DNA of 64,000 bases from Adiantum capillus-veneris (GCA_014529385.2 CM043963.1:107202412-107266411); one strand, 5' to 3'. Positions 46,165 to 58,308 are shown, counted from the first letter of the stretch. Notes: generated by a model from the sequence alone, not told the origin. Program-made: numbers and translations.

Positions 46165-47071
46165 TGTCACGTGACACATCCCAACCCTATGTGTCCGTGG
46201 ACAAGCTACACCATAGCAAGGTTCCCGTCAGCCAAGTCAAGTTTAGATTAGCAGTGATCTGGCACTTTTGTGAGTCTATTCGTAGACCGTGCATGCCCAA
46301 TCACTTAGCATAGATGCATATCCTCCGGTTGCACACAGCATGATCATCGGAATTCCCATCAGAATCCATTAGCATCAGTTAGGGGAATTTTCCATTGCAT
46401 TTAGCCTATTTTCCTATTTATTGGGATTTTCATTTATTATTTTTAAGTGACTTTCCTACAAAAGTAGGTAGGGCAATTTTGCTAAGTTAATATATAAGCA
46501 AACCAAAGTTCACACTTTCTGGCAGAAGAGGCAGCAGGAGCTTCCCGCTCAACAGGCAACTTCTCAGCAGTACCCCCCCTCAGCACCCCCAGCGTTTGGA
46601 GTTCATCCTCGCCGGGCCAGATCTCCATCCACTAGCGTTTTCACAGACCATCCATCGCTTGAAGCCCTTCCCCTTCCTGGCAATAAGTCCCTTGCAGAAT
46701 CAGCCCCAGTACCTAGCGTTTTGGGATTTCAACCCTCAGCAAAAACGCCAACCTCACCTCAGTCCTTAGCGTTTTTGATCCTCAGCAATAGCAGCAGATT
46801 CTAGCGAATTTCAGCATTGCATAGACCTCCAGTGACCAGTGTTTTCAGCCCCAAGCACTAACGCTAGGAACTTTCAGCATCAGCGTTTTGTAGCAGGATT
46901 TCAGCATTGAAGAAACGCAGTATTCAGCCTATGAATCGATAGCAGAACCACCCCAAGATTGGTTGCAGATGCTCCCCCATTTTCAGCCAAGAAAACGTAG
47001 CCAAAACAGTCATTTTCAGCCACCGAAACAGTCCCGAAATTTAGCAATTAGAAGATCTCAGATTTCAGCCA

Positions 47072-47104
<33 letters not shown>

Positions 47105-47419
47105 TCATCGACATAGACCAAGTTGCATAGTCCATTGCATTCGCATTGTACACATTTGTGCAATCAAAGAATAGACCACTCTCGCCGATGAGAGTGGGGC
47201 CTTCGGAGGAGGGTTTTACAACCTCTCGGGTGTCGTATCTCTTCTCTCTCCTTCTCTCAGTCTCATTCACTTGCACATACAATCCGCTCACTTTGTTCGT
47301 GACCACAGCACTCTACAAGACGGAAAGCTCTCTCTTTCCCTAAAGAACTAAAAGGAACCTTGAGCAATAAAGATCACTAATCTTGAGAAAAAACAACATT
47401 CATTCCGCTGCACCTAACA
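46165..47419 (+). repeat. 5' LTR of the non-autonomous element
   Basis: The 1255-bp LTR starts TGTCACGTGACACATCCC (containing a GTCACGTGAC palindrome) and ends CGCTGCACCTAACA. It carries a (CGT)n run at about 47083-47102 that is reduced in the 3' LTR, and a TATATAAG box at about 46490. Confidence 0.93.
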
Positions 47420-47420
47420 T

Positions 47421-47432
47421 TGGTATCAGAGC
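47421..47432 (+). other. primer-binding site, tRNA-Met type
   Basis: TGGTATCAGAGC one base after the 5' LTR. Confidence 0.9.
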
Positions 47433-47887
47433 TTTGGAAGTGTTCTGCATTACTCAAGGAAAGAACCACAAGAACCACAAGAATTTTTTTTTGCTTGTTG
47501 CGCACAAACCCAAGTTCGCTTGGGCGTGGCGATTCCTAATCGTGTTTTATTGAAGAGTGATAGGAATCCCAAGAAAGAAGGGCTTGTCCAGCCTCCCCTT
47601 GTGTCTCTTTTCACTCATTGAGAGCGGACCGTGCACTTAGCGGCCGGCCAATCGACGTGAGGTGGGAAAAAGCAACCTTGGTGTGAGCGCAAGGCCGCCA
47701 AGGGGTGCGCCCGCAGAAAGGAGTAGAACTCGGGTGAAGAGAAGATCCTTCTCCAACGCGATTTGCAAGCGAAGGAAAACCTCAAGAACCCTAGATTCTC
47801 ACGAATCAAGGACCTCAAGAACCCAAGTTCCTCGTGAACTTAAGAACCCAAGACCCCCAAGAACCCACAAGAACCCACGACTTCAGA

Positions 47888-49225
47888 ATGGTCATCACTC
47901 GAAGCGGAATGGATACTTCGCTTGGAGGTGATGAGCATGAGAGAGGCGAAGAAGAATTTTCCCCACCAGGAGGTTTTTCCGACCCTCCCCCTTCCCCATC
48001 TACGACAAAGATTGCACCAACTCCTATGGAGGAGTTAAAGTAGTTGTTTCTGGAAAGGAAGTTAGAACGCGAAGCAAGAAATGCAGAAAGAATGGCAGAA
48101 TTTGATCGTGAATGCAAAGAAAGAAAAGTAGAAATGGAACGCAGACACGCAGAAAGAAAAGCAGAATTGGATCACAGACACGCAGAAGACAAAGCAGAAA
48201 GAAAAGCAATACAAGAACAAAGCGACTGACAAAACAAAGAGTTCTGGCGAGTCTATTCTCAAGTTCAGGCACAGATGCAAGAGATTTGGGGAAAGGAGAC
48301 TGTCTCAGTCTCTTCTTCTCCAAAGCATGACCCACAGGATTTGCATGATTGTGTGAAGCATGATGATGATTTGATTGACAATGACTTGCATGATGATTTG
48401 AAGCACAATGACAAGCATGATGATTTGCATGATCAAGATGTGATTTCTCACAAGCATGATGAGTTACATAAAGATGATGTGATTGTTCACAAGGATGATG
48501 TGTTAGTAGATGCTTTTTCTAGCGAAGCTAACCTCGTTGTAGATTCGATCAATCACGAAGGAGCGATCTTGGCTCTCGAGCCTAGGTCAACAGAACCCCC
48601 TCAGAAAGAACCCAATCAAGAAGAACCCCGTCAAGAAGAACAGATCTTGGCTCTCGTGCCTAGGTCTCAAGAACCATCACAGGAAGTATTATGTGTTCGC
48701 ATGATTGATACGCACGCATTGTTCGAGTGTTTCATTCGTGACAGTTTCGTGTATTTTAGTCAACATCGTTATGTGATCCCTTTTCCTAGGCATGACATAT
48801 TGTATGTTGAACACGTTTCTCTCATGGATGAGCACGAATGTATGCGGATTTTTCATGAAAAGTTGAAAAGTTTGTATGTAAGGAAGTCACATTCCATGTC
48901 TCTTCCTTGGCATGACACAGTTTCCGAAAGAGCACATGATAGTGTAAGCACCAAGCATGCGCATTTCCGTTGTGAATTGCCACAGTTGATTGCTCTAGAT
49001 CATAAGAGAAAGATTCGATCTCATTGTTTGCATGTGTTTGATGAACAGGTTGTCACTCCGTCTATTTGTTCATCTACATTGCATGCACAGTCTTTAGAGA
49101 AGACACGATTTTTTTCCTTCACTTTACATGGAATGGGTATGTTCATGGTTTTGTGTTGGAGATTGTTTCAGGAATTTTCAGCCATGGAGAACCTTGAAGA
49201 CGAACGAAGCACGACTCTCGACTAA
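47888..49225 (+). pseudogene. gag-like frame with two in-frame stops
   Basis: Starting at the ATG 47888 (MVITRSGMDTS, a start typical of Ty3-type gag), one frame runs to 49225. It is broken only by TAG at 48041-48043 and TGA at 48227-48229, which could come from CAG and CGA by deamination. Segment one is acidic and proline-rich. Segment two is a charged coiled-coil-like repeat (ERRHAERKAELDHRHAEDKA). Segment three starts with a His/Asp repeat tract (DLHDDLKHNDKHDDLHDQD) at about 48340-48510, then an unrecognised globular-looking part. No zinc knuckle was found. A short further frame (49128-49424) overlaps the end and has no recognised function. Confidence 0.7.
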
Positions 49226-49435
49226 GTTGAAGCAAAGAGATTCAGAAGACTTTGAGTCGCTTTCGGCGCGGCCCAAAGAAGCAAGCGTTGCAGACCTTTA
49301 TGAAGTTCAAGTACCGCTCGACCCACACAGCAGAGTGGGCCGGCGAAGAGTCCCTTCCAGGATTCCGGATGCTGTTGGCGATCTCCCCGACGCCATACAA
49401 TTCGGTACCAGTACCTCACTTTGAAAAGGAGGGGC

Positions 49436-50716
49436 TGTCACGTGACACATCCCAACCCTATGTGTCCGTGGACAAGCTACACCATAGCAGGGTTCCCGTC
49501 AACCAAGTCAAGTTTAGATTAGCAATGATCTGAACCCTCCGCCAAGTCAAGTTTAGATTAGCAGTGATCTGGCACTTTTGTGAGTCTATTCGTAGACCGC
49601 ATGCCCAATCACTTAGCATAGATGCATATCCTCCGGTTGCACACAGCATGATCATCGGAATTCCCATCAGAATCCATTAGCATCAGTTAGGGGAATTTTC
49701 CAGTGCATTTAGCCTATTTTCCTATTTATTGGGATTTTCACTTATTATTTTTAAGTGACTTTCCTACAAAAGTAGGTAGGGCAATTTTGTTAAGTTAATA
49801 TATAAGCAAACCAAAGTTCACACTTTCTGGCAGAAGAGGCAGCAGGAGCTTCCCACTCAACAGGCAACTTCTCAACAGTACCCCCCCCCTCAGCACCCCC
49901 AGCGTTTGGAGTTCATCCTCGCCGGGCCAGATCTCCATCCACTAGCGTTTTCACAGACCATCCATCGCTTGAAGCCCTTCCCCTTCCTGGTGATAAGTCC
50001 CTTGCAGAATCAGCCCCAGTACCTAGCGTTTTGGGATTTCAGCCCTCAGCAAAAACGCCAGCCTCACCTCAGTCCTTAGCGTTTTTGACCCTCAGCAACA
50101 GCAGCAGATTCTAGCGAATTTCGGCATTGCATAGACCTCCAGTGACCAGCGTTTTCAGCCCCAAACACTAACCCTAGGAACTTTCAGCATCACCGTTTTG
50201 CAGCAGGATTTCAGCATTGAAGAAACGCAGTATTCAGCCTATGAATCGATAGCAAAACCACCCCAAGATTGGTTGCAGATGCTCCCCAATTTTCAGCCAA
50301 GAAAACGCAGCCAAAACAGTCATTTTCAGCCACCGAAACAGTCCCGAAATTCAACAATTAGAAGATCTCAGATTTCAGCCATCGTCGTCACCGTCGTCGC
50401 GTCATCGGCATAGACCAAGTTGCATAGTCCATTGCATTCGCATTGTACACATTTGTGCAATCAAAGAATAGACCACTCTCGCAGACGAGAGTGGGGCCTT
50501 CGGAGGAGGGTTTTACAACCTCTCGGGTGTCGTATCTTTTCTCTCTCCTTCTCTCAGTCTCATTCACTTGCACGTACAATCCACTCACTTTGTTCGTGAC
50601 CACAGCACTCTACAAGACGGAAAGCTCTCTCTTTCCCTAAAGAACTAAAAGGAACCTTGAGCAATAAAGATCACTAATCTTGAGAAAAAACAACATTCAT
50701 TCCGCTGCACCTAACA
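49436..50716 (+). repeat. 3' LTR of the non-autonomous element
   Basis: The 1281-bp copy of 46165-47419. It is longer because CCAAGTCAAGTTTAGATTAG is duplicated near its start (about 49503 and 49540). It is followed by CATAT at 50717. Confidence 0.93.
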
Positions 50717-50920
50717 CATATACACTAAAGAACGGTGTGCATGTGTATGTTCAAAAGTTTACCCTAGCACGCGCACACACAGATCTCATTAGTCGTGATG
50801 CCTTTGCGTTGTAGCTCTCACATGCAACGAGGGAGGCAAGCACAATATTGCTTCCTTTTTTCTAAAACAAGTTGAGACATTCTAGAACTAGGCCCGAAAA
50901 ATTTAATAAACCCTTGAAAG
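50717..50920 (-). mobile_element. hAT transposon copy B, right segment
   Basis: Aligns with 41354-41600 of copy A: ATACACTAAAGAACGGTGTG, then GTGATGCCTTTGCGTTGTAG, then CATTCTAGAACTAGGCCCG. Similarity ends near 50920. Confidence 0.75.
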
Positions 50921-51995
50921 ACGTTTTGTTTTTCTGTTTTGTTTATTTCGAGTTTTGTTTGGCTTTGAGGGGACGAATCGCTTTACTAATTCCTCATAGA
51001 TTACATAATAGAGTAGAATAGTAGGTTGTAGGGTAGAGAACAAGTAAAAGCTTTGCAACTTCGATAGAGCTCGAGTACAAAGCCTTACCCCTTCAACATA
51101 ATGGCTAGTCTTGAGTTGCTATTCTGGCTATAGCATATTAATCACAATGCCATTAAATAGTGATGCCACATACTCATAGCATCTTTTGCTACAGCATCTT
51201 TTGCTTCAACAATCCTCTAGTTTTGTCCTCTTCACTTTATATTTTGGTGTAGTTCTCTACTATGTTTGTGTTTGTGTACCCCTTTTAGACTAACCTTGAA
51301 ATCACCACAAACATAGATGCATGATAAGAGCCAAGGACTCGTGCTTTACACACCCTATTTGCACCAAAAGAACAAAATTGATTGCAACCTCACTAGACAA
51401 CAAGTGATTCTTTAGCTCCTAGGGATCAAGATAATTCATGAAGAGGAGGACAAGGTTATAATGAGTAACACAGCCTAGAAAAATTGATTGCTTGCCGAGG
51501 CCCAAAATCCATATGTGAGTATAACTTGACATACACATATTGCATGGAGAGGTCCTTGTTCCATATTGCAATTTGCAGCATCTCTTGGGCAATTAGGAGA
51601 AGGGATGTCGTACGCAAATGCGAATGCATTTTATGTTATTTCTACTGCAGTTTTGCTGCAAGACAATGTATGCAAATATTTCTGAGATACATGAACAAAG
51701 GCCTGAATTCGAAGTTTACAACCATATAATTTGATCGTGGTCAGAATATTACAAGGGTGGCAGGGTTTAAGAGGAATGTACAGTGTTCATTAAGAACATA
51801 CACGAGCACATACTTGCGCTCTTTCCAGCATTCTTTCCATCATTCTATTTTTCTATTCATGGAAAACTCACAAGCACTCCATTTACAAAGTCGTTGATCT
51901 CCACCAATTGCGTATATGCAAAAACAATATCACAGGTCAGCACGGCATGTGATTTAGGATAAGGTAGACTAACGGATTTGGATGTATCGATATGA
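50921..51995. other. intergenic, no gene recognised
   Basis: AT-rich sequence with short frames only. At about 51200-51225 CTTCAACAATCCTCTAG resembles a copia LTR end joined to a polypurine tract on the minus strand (compare CTCAACAATCCTCC at 37231). A decayed LTR is possible but no partner was found. Confidence 0.4.
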
Positions 51996-52001
51996 TATGT
52001 C

Positions 52002-52184
52002 CCTGTCACAAGAGAAGGACCTAGTCTATGACACCATCTAGATGGGTGTACACTGCCCGGGCGGACGTGGTGTGAACTCAGCCAATGTGGCTGGTCCCTT
52101 ATAAAAGGAGGCCAATGGACACACTTTGGACTAACCACCCTACAGTGTCATAGACTAGGCCCCCTCTCCTGTGATAGGGCCACA
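52002..52184. mobile_element. small inverted-repeat element (MITE candidate)
   Basis: The left end CCCTGTCACAAGAGAAGGAC and the reverse complement of the right end CCCTATCACAGGAGAGGGGG align over about 34 bp. Both arms run into CTAGTCTATGACAC. The interior is about 110 bp and non-coding. No clear target duplication was found. It lies about 270 bp downstream of the stop codon of the GHKL-ATPase gene. Confidence 0.65.
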
Positions 52185-52457
52185 GCTGGTATCTCATATT
52201 TGGCTACATTCGCCTTGACAAAGCTAGCCTGTAGGCTGTATGTACATCATTTTCACAAGCACATAAGCATAGTTGATTATCTTTGCCTCAACTATAACGC
52301 TGGTGAAGCACTGCACCTGTTGCGAGTTGTGTATCAGGTATAAAACCTCTACGGCTTCCATTGCACAGATAGTACACCATGGAAACTGCTTGCATTATTA
52401 TGCCCACACACAATTACGGCAATAATTGTCTCAGTAGACTTCACCAAAATGACAAAC

Positions 52458-55400
52458 TCAGAAAAAGTGTGTAGTTTCTGTCTCCAATGGCTGCTCATAC
52501 AAGAGAGCCTCATCTTCCAACGTGAGACGCAAGTTGCGCACGCATAACAAGTACTGCACTGCATCATCTTCAAAACAAACGCCTGAAGCAAGAAGCAGCA
52601 AATCTTGTAGGCCTTCCGCCAACAGAACCCTCTCCCCTCCCACTACTCCCTTTGCCAACTCACTTGCCAGCTCGTGTGCCACTTGGGCTTTATTACACCT
52701 ACCAGGCATTGCCACATAGATTCTCTTTTCACCTTTCTCCCACCTCACGGACTTCGCCCTACAAGCTGCATATACCTTCCCGCCTAGCGAAAGCTTATAC
52801 TCCACCTCGCCAACCTCGTCCACATGCCACACCTCCACATTCCTCAGCTGCAATACCATTCTTTTCCTGGCATCTGCAGAAAGCATGTGTTTTGGGTCAG
52901 CTAAGTACCCCAAAATTGCTCTGTATAATCCTCTTCCGATGCTACCCTTCCAGCACAATTCAGGCAAACCGTTGATTCTGCTAGTGTAAACAGCTGGCTC
53001 TCCCACAAGCACATGTGAAAGCCGCTTCACTCCAAGATCTAAGTAGCATTTTACCAATTTATCTACCCATGGGGTTGCATCTGCGCATCTTGGATACCAC
53101 GCAAACTTGAGAGAAGGGAAGGCCTCATGAAATGCTTCTGCTAGAATAAGATTATCACCATACAAGGCCTCAGAAGGACGAGCTAGCTGCAATAATGCAT
53201 CAGAACCATCCCCAGATTGAAACGGTTCACAAGGAATTCGACACCTCTTGAGGAATACGTGAAACTCCCAGCTTGCCTTCTCTACGAAAGACTCCCAGCC
53301 TTCTGCAATAATACACCAGGTATTCTGGCAATCTTCCTTGCCTACTGTCTCTTTCCTCTCACCCCAATCTACCCAAAGTTGACAATGCTTCTCAGTACCA
53401 GGCGTTGCAGAGACCCCCACATTGTCCTTGAAGAACGTAAGCACCACCTCATCAGTGTAAAACCTATCCAAAACACACAATCTGTTGTGGAAAAGCCCTC
53501 CTTTGTCACTGATAACGCACTCATGTGGGCTCTTCCAAGAGCCTAAGAAACATCCCTGTTGACCATTAGGTACCCAGATTACTGGCATATTCTTGCTTCT
53601 CCAACCCATCCAGTTGTTCATACGCAAATTCTTATACCATCTACTCGCCATATCAATCGGTACCTCAAGCGCACCTGTTGTAGAGAGTTTTTGCACATGC
53701 TCAGCAACAGCACGAGCCCCCTCTTCTAATTTGGTCACCACACCCAACTCGTTCAGTATTGAGCTAAAAGGTCTTAAATCACCATAGAACCTAGCGTCCA
53801 CAAAAGGTACATCCCTACTTGTAAGTACATTGTTCCATTGCCCCAGATCGAGAAAGGACATTGATGGTTTCTGGTCCCCATGCTCCATGGTTTTGACCCA
53901 ATCACTTTCTTTAAAACTGGCCTTAAGCTTTAAAGGAATGTTACTCAATCCTTTCAACCAAGTTAGGAAAGCCTTGACATCACTTGCTGCTAAACCCCAT
54001 GGAGAAGGTATGTGGAAAGGGGCATCTGGGGGGTTTTCAATGTCGAAGATGTCAACGGCCTTTACTGTTTCTCTCAAAAACTGAGTGACAAGATCAGCTC
54101 CAACCTCATCCTTCATGAAAGGTGGAAGTTCCAAATACGACTCTGACAAGCAAAGAATGTGGCATTTCCATGAATCGTGTAAAAGGAACCTGGGCCATTT
54201 GCAAACAGAGGCTGGCAAAAGGATGGAACCTTTGAACTTTGAGTAAATTTTTCCTGATTGATCAACAAGAGGAAGCTCTGCGAAGATACTTCCGCACTTG
54301 TCCTCAGATAAATAACCATCATGAATTGCATGAAAAATGAAATGCATGGTACCAAGGGCGAGGGATGCATCATCCTTTGGTACCTCCTTGCACAAAGTGA
54401 CTAGCTTCATAGCATAGCTTTTGACTGAAAGCTGATTAACCCCAGCAACTCTTTTCAGCCACTCACACAAAGGCAAAAATTTATCTTTGGCAACGCTGTT
54501 AGCTGTCTTGACTGTGGAATTCGGCATGAAACGCACGCTTACCCAGCGTTGAAAGATCGGTGTCCACTGGGACAAAATGGGCATATCCTTATGCTTCTTA
54601 GAAATATGTACGGAGACAGCATCTTTATCACATGGTGCCAGCAGGCGTACCTTGTTCTCTTCATCGATGTATTTTACAAGGGGCAAGTCTCCTAGCAACT
54701 CAGGTTTTACCAAGTCCTGCGTCGACAGAAGAATGAGAAGCTTCACATATAACACATCTGGTAAGCTTATCAGCCAATCAGCACTCCTGAGACACTCCAT
54801 GTATTCTTCTGCACTGAAATGGCTAACCCCTATCATTGAGAGTACCTTCTCATATTGATTTTGCACATCAGCATCCACTATGTACAGTCTTTGGATGGTT
54901 AAAAGCTGTGGAGGTGAAACGTTCACAGAATGTGCTTCCTCAAGCAACAACCTGAACTTTGGATCAATAGTCCTCGCCTGAGAAGGCTGACAAAGAAACC
55001 AAGAGTGCGGGTCCGAATTTGCACGTGCAGGAAACTGTTGCCCAACATTTTTTTCACATAGAATGCTACTTTGAACCCTAATCCGTTGAAGAATAGTTTC
55101 TCGAACAAGAGTAAGCTCCCATACATTCAGATGAGCAAGCGGAATATAATGATACACATCCTGGAGGCTAGTAGTCGCTGAACTGAGCTCTGAAGACCTC
55201 AGAAAAAACATGAATGCTGATATAAATGCCTGTGGAATGCAGCGAAGTATACCTCTGTTCCAGCGGCTGTCAAAACGTATAGCGTCTCTAGAAGAAACAA
55301 GAAGAAAGTCTGCATTTATGATAAACGGCAAACCAGTGGCAACCTTCATGGGCAAGAAGGCGTATAGGTTAGGCTCAGAACTGTCATCAGCTCTCCGCTC

Positions 55401-56726
55401 CAAAGGAAAGGCAAGGGTGATCGTCCAAGCGTGAATATATCGCCGATCATCCACCTCATGGTCAACCTCTGCAGGAAACTCTTGCTGCCAGACATGGAAG
55501 GTTGCTTCTCTGGCTGGAGATGCCAAGCGGACCATAAAATAGCTACAGTTATTGGGTACCATGCGACTAATTTCCGGAGAGGGAGAGCATCTATGTCGCT
55601 GCACTGACATACAGTTGCGCTCATTTGAAGTCTCTGCTAAGCCTCTTCGCCTCAACTGCTGCGCAGAAAGCCTGTCTATTTTGTTTAAGAAAAGCACAAG
55701 CTGGGGTGAAAGTTGGAAGAGCTGCTCCTGCATGACTTGCACTTTATCCCGTCGAATGGGCAGTACAATGATGGTATTGGGAAGCTTCTCTTTGCTGATC
55801 CCCAAGCAATTTGAAAGATCAGTATCTGTGGGTTGCTCTGCCCATTCGGGCACAATAAACCCAAGATCTGTGTCATCTGTAGGGCAATCATTAAAGCGAA
55901 TTCGATATCCATTGCTGATTACAATGGGATGCTGGGTCACTAAAAACACACTTTTGAAGCCAATACCTGAAACAGCAGAAGAGAAATTCTATTGGGATAT
56001 GATATGCTTCCAAACCCGTCTTTCTGAAAGACCCCCATGGTCACGTGTAGCCAAGGGACAATCTTATCCATTTTCCAACCCCTGACCTAAGCCTAGCGCC
56101 CAAACACAATACTCTACAAAGGTGAAAAGCCTGGTTAGACCAAAACTTAGGGTCGCAGGAATTCCAAAAAGGGGACCTCATTCTTTTGTACACACTATTA
56201 AGAAAGACAAGCGTACGCTCATTCTACACTTCACAGGTCAAGAGTGATAAATGCACTCACCTTTCTCACCAATATAACCATGATCCCGCCTACCCTGCTT
56301 GGTAGACCGCCCGATACTGCACAGAGACTCTATATTGGCTCTGGAAAATCCAATCTCATTATTCAACACCAACAGAGTCCACTCCACTCCAACCCCTGCG
56401 ATGTCCTCCTCCACTAGTACAAATTCCAGCCCTGGTACCTCCCCTTCTGTATAATCATTGTCATCCGCATTCTGTCAAAGAAAACGACATCAAGTCATGT
56501 TTTTCAAGCATAAATCTTGTTAACAATTTTGGCAAGCTTAGATGTGCTCCGTATGAGCATGTACCTGCACAAGCTCCATGATAAAATGGAGATCTTTCTG
56601 ATAGATACCAGCAGCGAGCTGGCGAATCGCTTCATGGGTGTCAATAGCTAAAGGATTCTTCCGGGCGGTGCCCACATCGAACTTGGTGACCCTTATCTCC
56701 TCCACCACTCCTTTGGGGTCTTCCAT
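52458..56726 (-). CDS. GHKL-ATPase protein of the NO VEIN / At3g48770-like plant family
   Basis: Three exons on the minus strand: 56726-56565, 56471-56261 and 55966-52458. The introns have GT...AG ends and the exon phases agree, giving 1293 residues. Exon 1 ends and exon 2 begins in the ATP-binding N box: residues 48-59 read HFIMELVQ and NADD-N, the E..QNA.DN pattern of Hsp90-like (GHKL) ATPases. NNEIGFSRANIESLCSIGRS at about 91-110 and GYIGEKGIGFKSVF at about 119-132 supply the glycine boxes. INADFLLVSSRDAIRFDSRW further on is a family-typical block. Plant relatives include large nuclear or ATPase-like proteins related to sacsin; NO VEIN acts in vascular and auxin-related development. The exact role of this member is unknown. 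The frame is fully open, unlike everything around it, so it is probably a live gene. Confidence 0.88.
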
Positions 56727-56797
56727 CGAACCAGAATTGAGGAACCTGAGAGAAAGCGCAACTCTCCTTCATTGAGTTAAGATGAACATGTACAGGG

Positions 56798-56800
<3 letters not shown>

Positions 56801-56848
<48 letters not shown>
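56801..56848. repeat. (CT)24 / (GA)24 tract upstream of the GHKL-ATPase ATG
   Basis: About 24 CT units on the plus strand, ending 75 bp upstream of the ATG at 56726. On the gene's strand it is a GA tract, probably in the 5' leader. Confidence 0.9.
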
Positions 56849-56851
<3 letters not shown>

Positions 56852-56899
56852 GTACCTTGCCCTGTGTTTGGGCGAGTTCCTTCTGTTCTAAGCGGTTTA

Positions 56900-56910
56900 A
56901 GATATAGAGG
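56900..56910 (-). promoter_or_regulatory. possible TATA-like element of the GHKL-ATPase gene
   Basis: The minus strand reads CCTCTATATC about 175-185 bp upstream of the ATG and about 55 bp upstream of the GA tract. Position is compatible with a core promoter. This rests on one weak motif. Confidence 0.3.
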
Positions 56911-57159
56911 GTAGCTTCATTAATGCCTCTTGCACGTGCGAAACGCAGGGATGCAGAGAAGGAGATGCCGCGAGCTCATGTTGACAAGTTTAGCCAACAT
57001 GATAATCGCAACTTAAGGCCACCTAAGGGGCATTGCAAATTGTTGCCAGCATACTCCACCGTTTTTAGGTTGGATGTGTGCAATTGGAAGAGCTCATCAA
57101 TGCCTACCTACAATAAAAATCTCGCCCACAAACGGTGCTTCGACGACGACGCGCAATAA

Positions 57160-57330
57160 CGTCGAAGATTTTATGTGTAACAAAAATGGACGTGAGTTAA
57201 AAGCCACACCAAGGGGGTATTATGAGACATGGCAGCCAGCAAGGCTTGAACCTAGATCCAACGGCTATGATTTAAAGTTGAGCTGAGCTAACCACCTCGC
57301 CACAAGGCCACTTGTGTCCCAATATTGGAC
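57160..57330 (-). repeat. tRNA-derived SINE candidate
   Basis: The minus strand has TGGCGAGGTGG (57301-57291 region), close to a polymerase III A box, and GGTTCAAGCCT (57251-57241), close to a B box. They are about 40 bp apart, as in tRNA genes. The rest does not fold as a tRNA as far as can be seen. A GTTACACATAAAA tail-like sequence follows near 57170. Boundaries and target duplication could not be fixed. Confidence 0.45.
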
Positions 57331-57474
57331 CTTTACAATTTTAAACTTGGGGGTCCAGAGTCCCATTAGAGAGAGCGGCCCACGTCATATGGGGGCCGGG
57401 GCACCGGACAAGGCCAAAGAACGGTGTTTTGCCCTGCCTGTCATGCACACGGCAGGAACGCGTAAATTACTAGT

Positions 57475-58308
57475 GTGGCTGGCGGGCCACTCTCTCGGAC
57501 TTCGCGCAGGCTGCCCCTCTCTAGGGACGGTGACATTATCATCCTAGGGGACTTCAATGCCAGGACTGCCCATCACCAGGCAGTGTTTTATGATACTTCA
57601 GAGGAGATGCTAAGAGAGCTAGATGTTGTAGAGACGGGCCTTTCCAGACTATCACACGATGTGGAATGTACTGAGTATGGGCGACACCTGATAGACATGG
57701 GCACTGCCCATGGATTGGCCATCTTGAACGGCCTACAGAGATTTCCTGCTTCGGGAGGTTTTACATGCTTCCCACACAGACATGGAGCCAGCACAGTAGA
57801 CTATGTCATGGCACAACTGAATCTCATCTCTAGTATCCAGGATCTCACAGTTAAGCCCAGACCGACCGAGGTGGCAGTGGATCATGCTCTGGTGTCGATG
57901 ACTATCTCCTTCCAGTTCAGTGTAGCACATAGGCCACGAGTAGCAGCCCCTACTCACTACACATTCACACGGGAGACGGATTCTGTATACATGGACGGAA
58001 TCTACAGACGCCTATGCACTGAGAACCCGGGGCGACCTCTGGAAGAGCTAACTACTATACTGACACAGACATTACATGAGGCAGCAGCAGAATCATACCC
58101 ACACACCCAGCCTGAGCATAGCCGCCGATCAGGGAGCATGCCTCAGAACAGCTGGTACGATGAGGAGTGCCACCAAACTAGAGCCAGAATTCAGAGGGAG
58201 GTGTTGTTAGGGGACGTCACTCACAGACAGTCACAGATTGACTTCCGACGCCTGGTGCGGCGGAAGAAGAGGGCTTTTTTGGCTCGACTCGAGCAGGATC
58301 TATATTAG
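57475..58308 (+). pseudogene. LINE endonuclease, C-terminal half
   Basis: Contains IIILGDFNARTAHH (the G-D-F-N-A motif with catalytic residues) and STVDYVMAQLN. It ends the domain with VAVDHALVSMTI, the position of the conserved D-H. A linker region follows with QNSWYDEECHQTRARIQREV and RRKKRAFLARLEQDLY. A TAG at 58306 ends the open stretch, but the same frame continues into the RT. Confidence 0.88.

Larger units (their letters stand above)
46165..50716 (+). mobile_element. non-autonomous LTR retrotransposon, gag-like frame only
   Basis: The LTRs 46165-47419 and 49436-50716 are nearly identical. The flanks are CATAT (46160-46164, 50717-50721). hAT copy A has the empty site with a single CATAT at 41354-41358. 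A tRNA-Met primer site lies at 47421-47432 and a purine tract (AAAAGGAGGGG) precedes the 3' LTR. The 2.0-kb interior has one gag-like frame and no protease, RT or integrase motif, so mobilisation in trans is implied. Confidence 0.93.

Noticed and set aside
48044-48229. Separate small charged protein
   Set aside because: It is in the same frame as the sequences before and after it, divided only by single stop codons, so it is part of one gag-like frame.
52522-55626. Plus-strand frames opposite the GHKL-ATPase gene
   Set aside because: They are antisense shadows of a long conserved frame.
57241-57305. A genuine tRNA gene
   Set aside because: Only the A-box and B-box-like motifs fit; a cloverleaf with acceptor stem could not be formed by eye.
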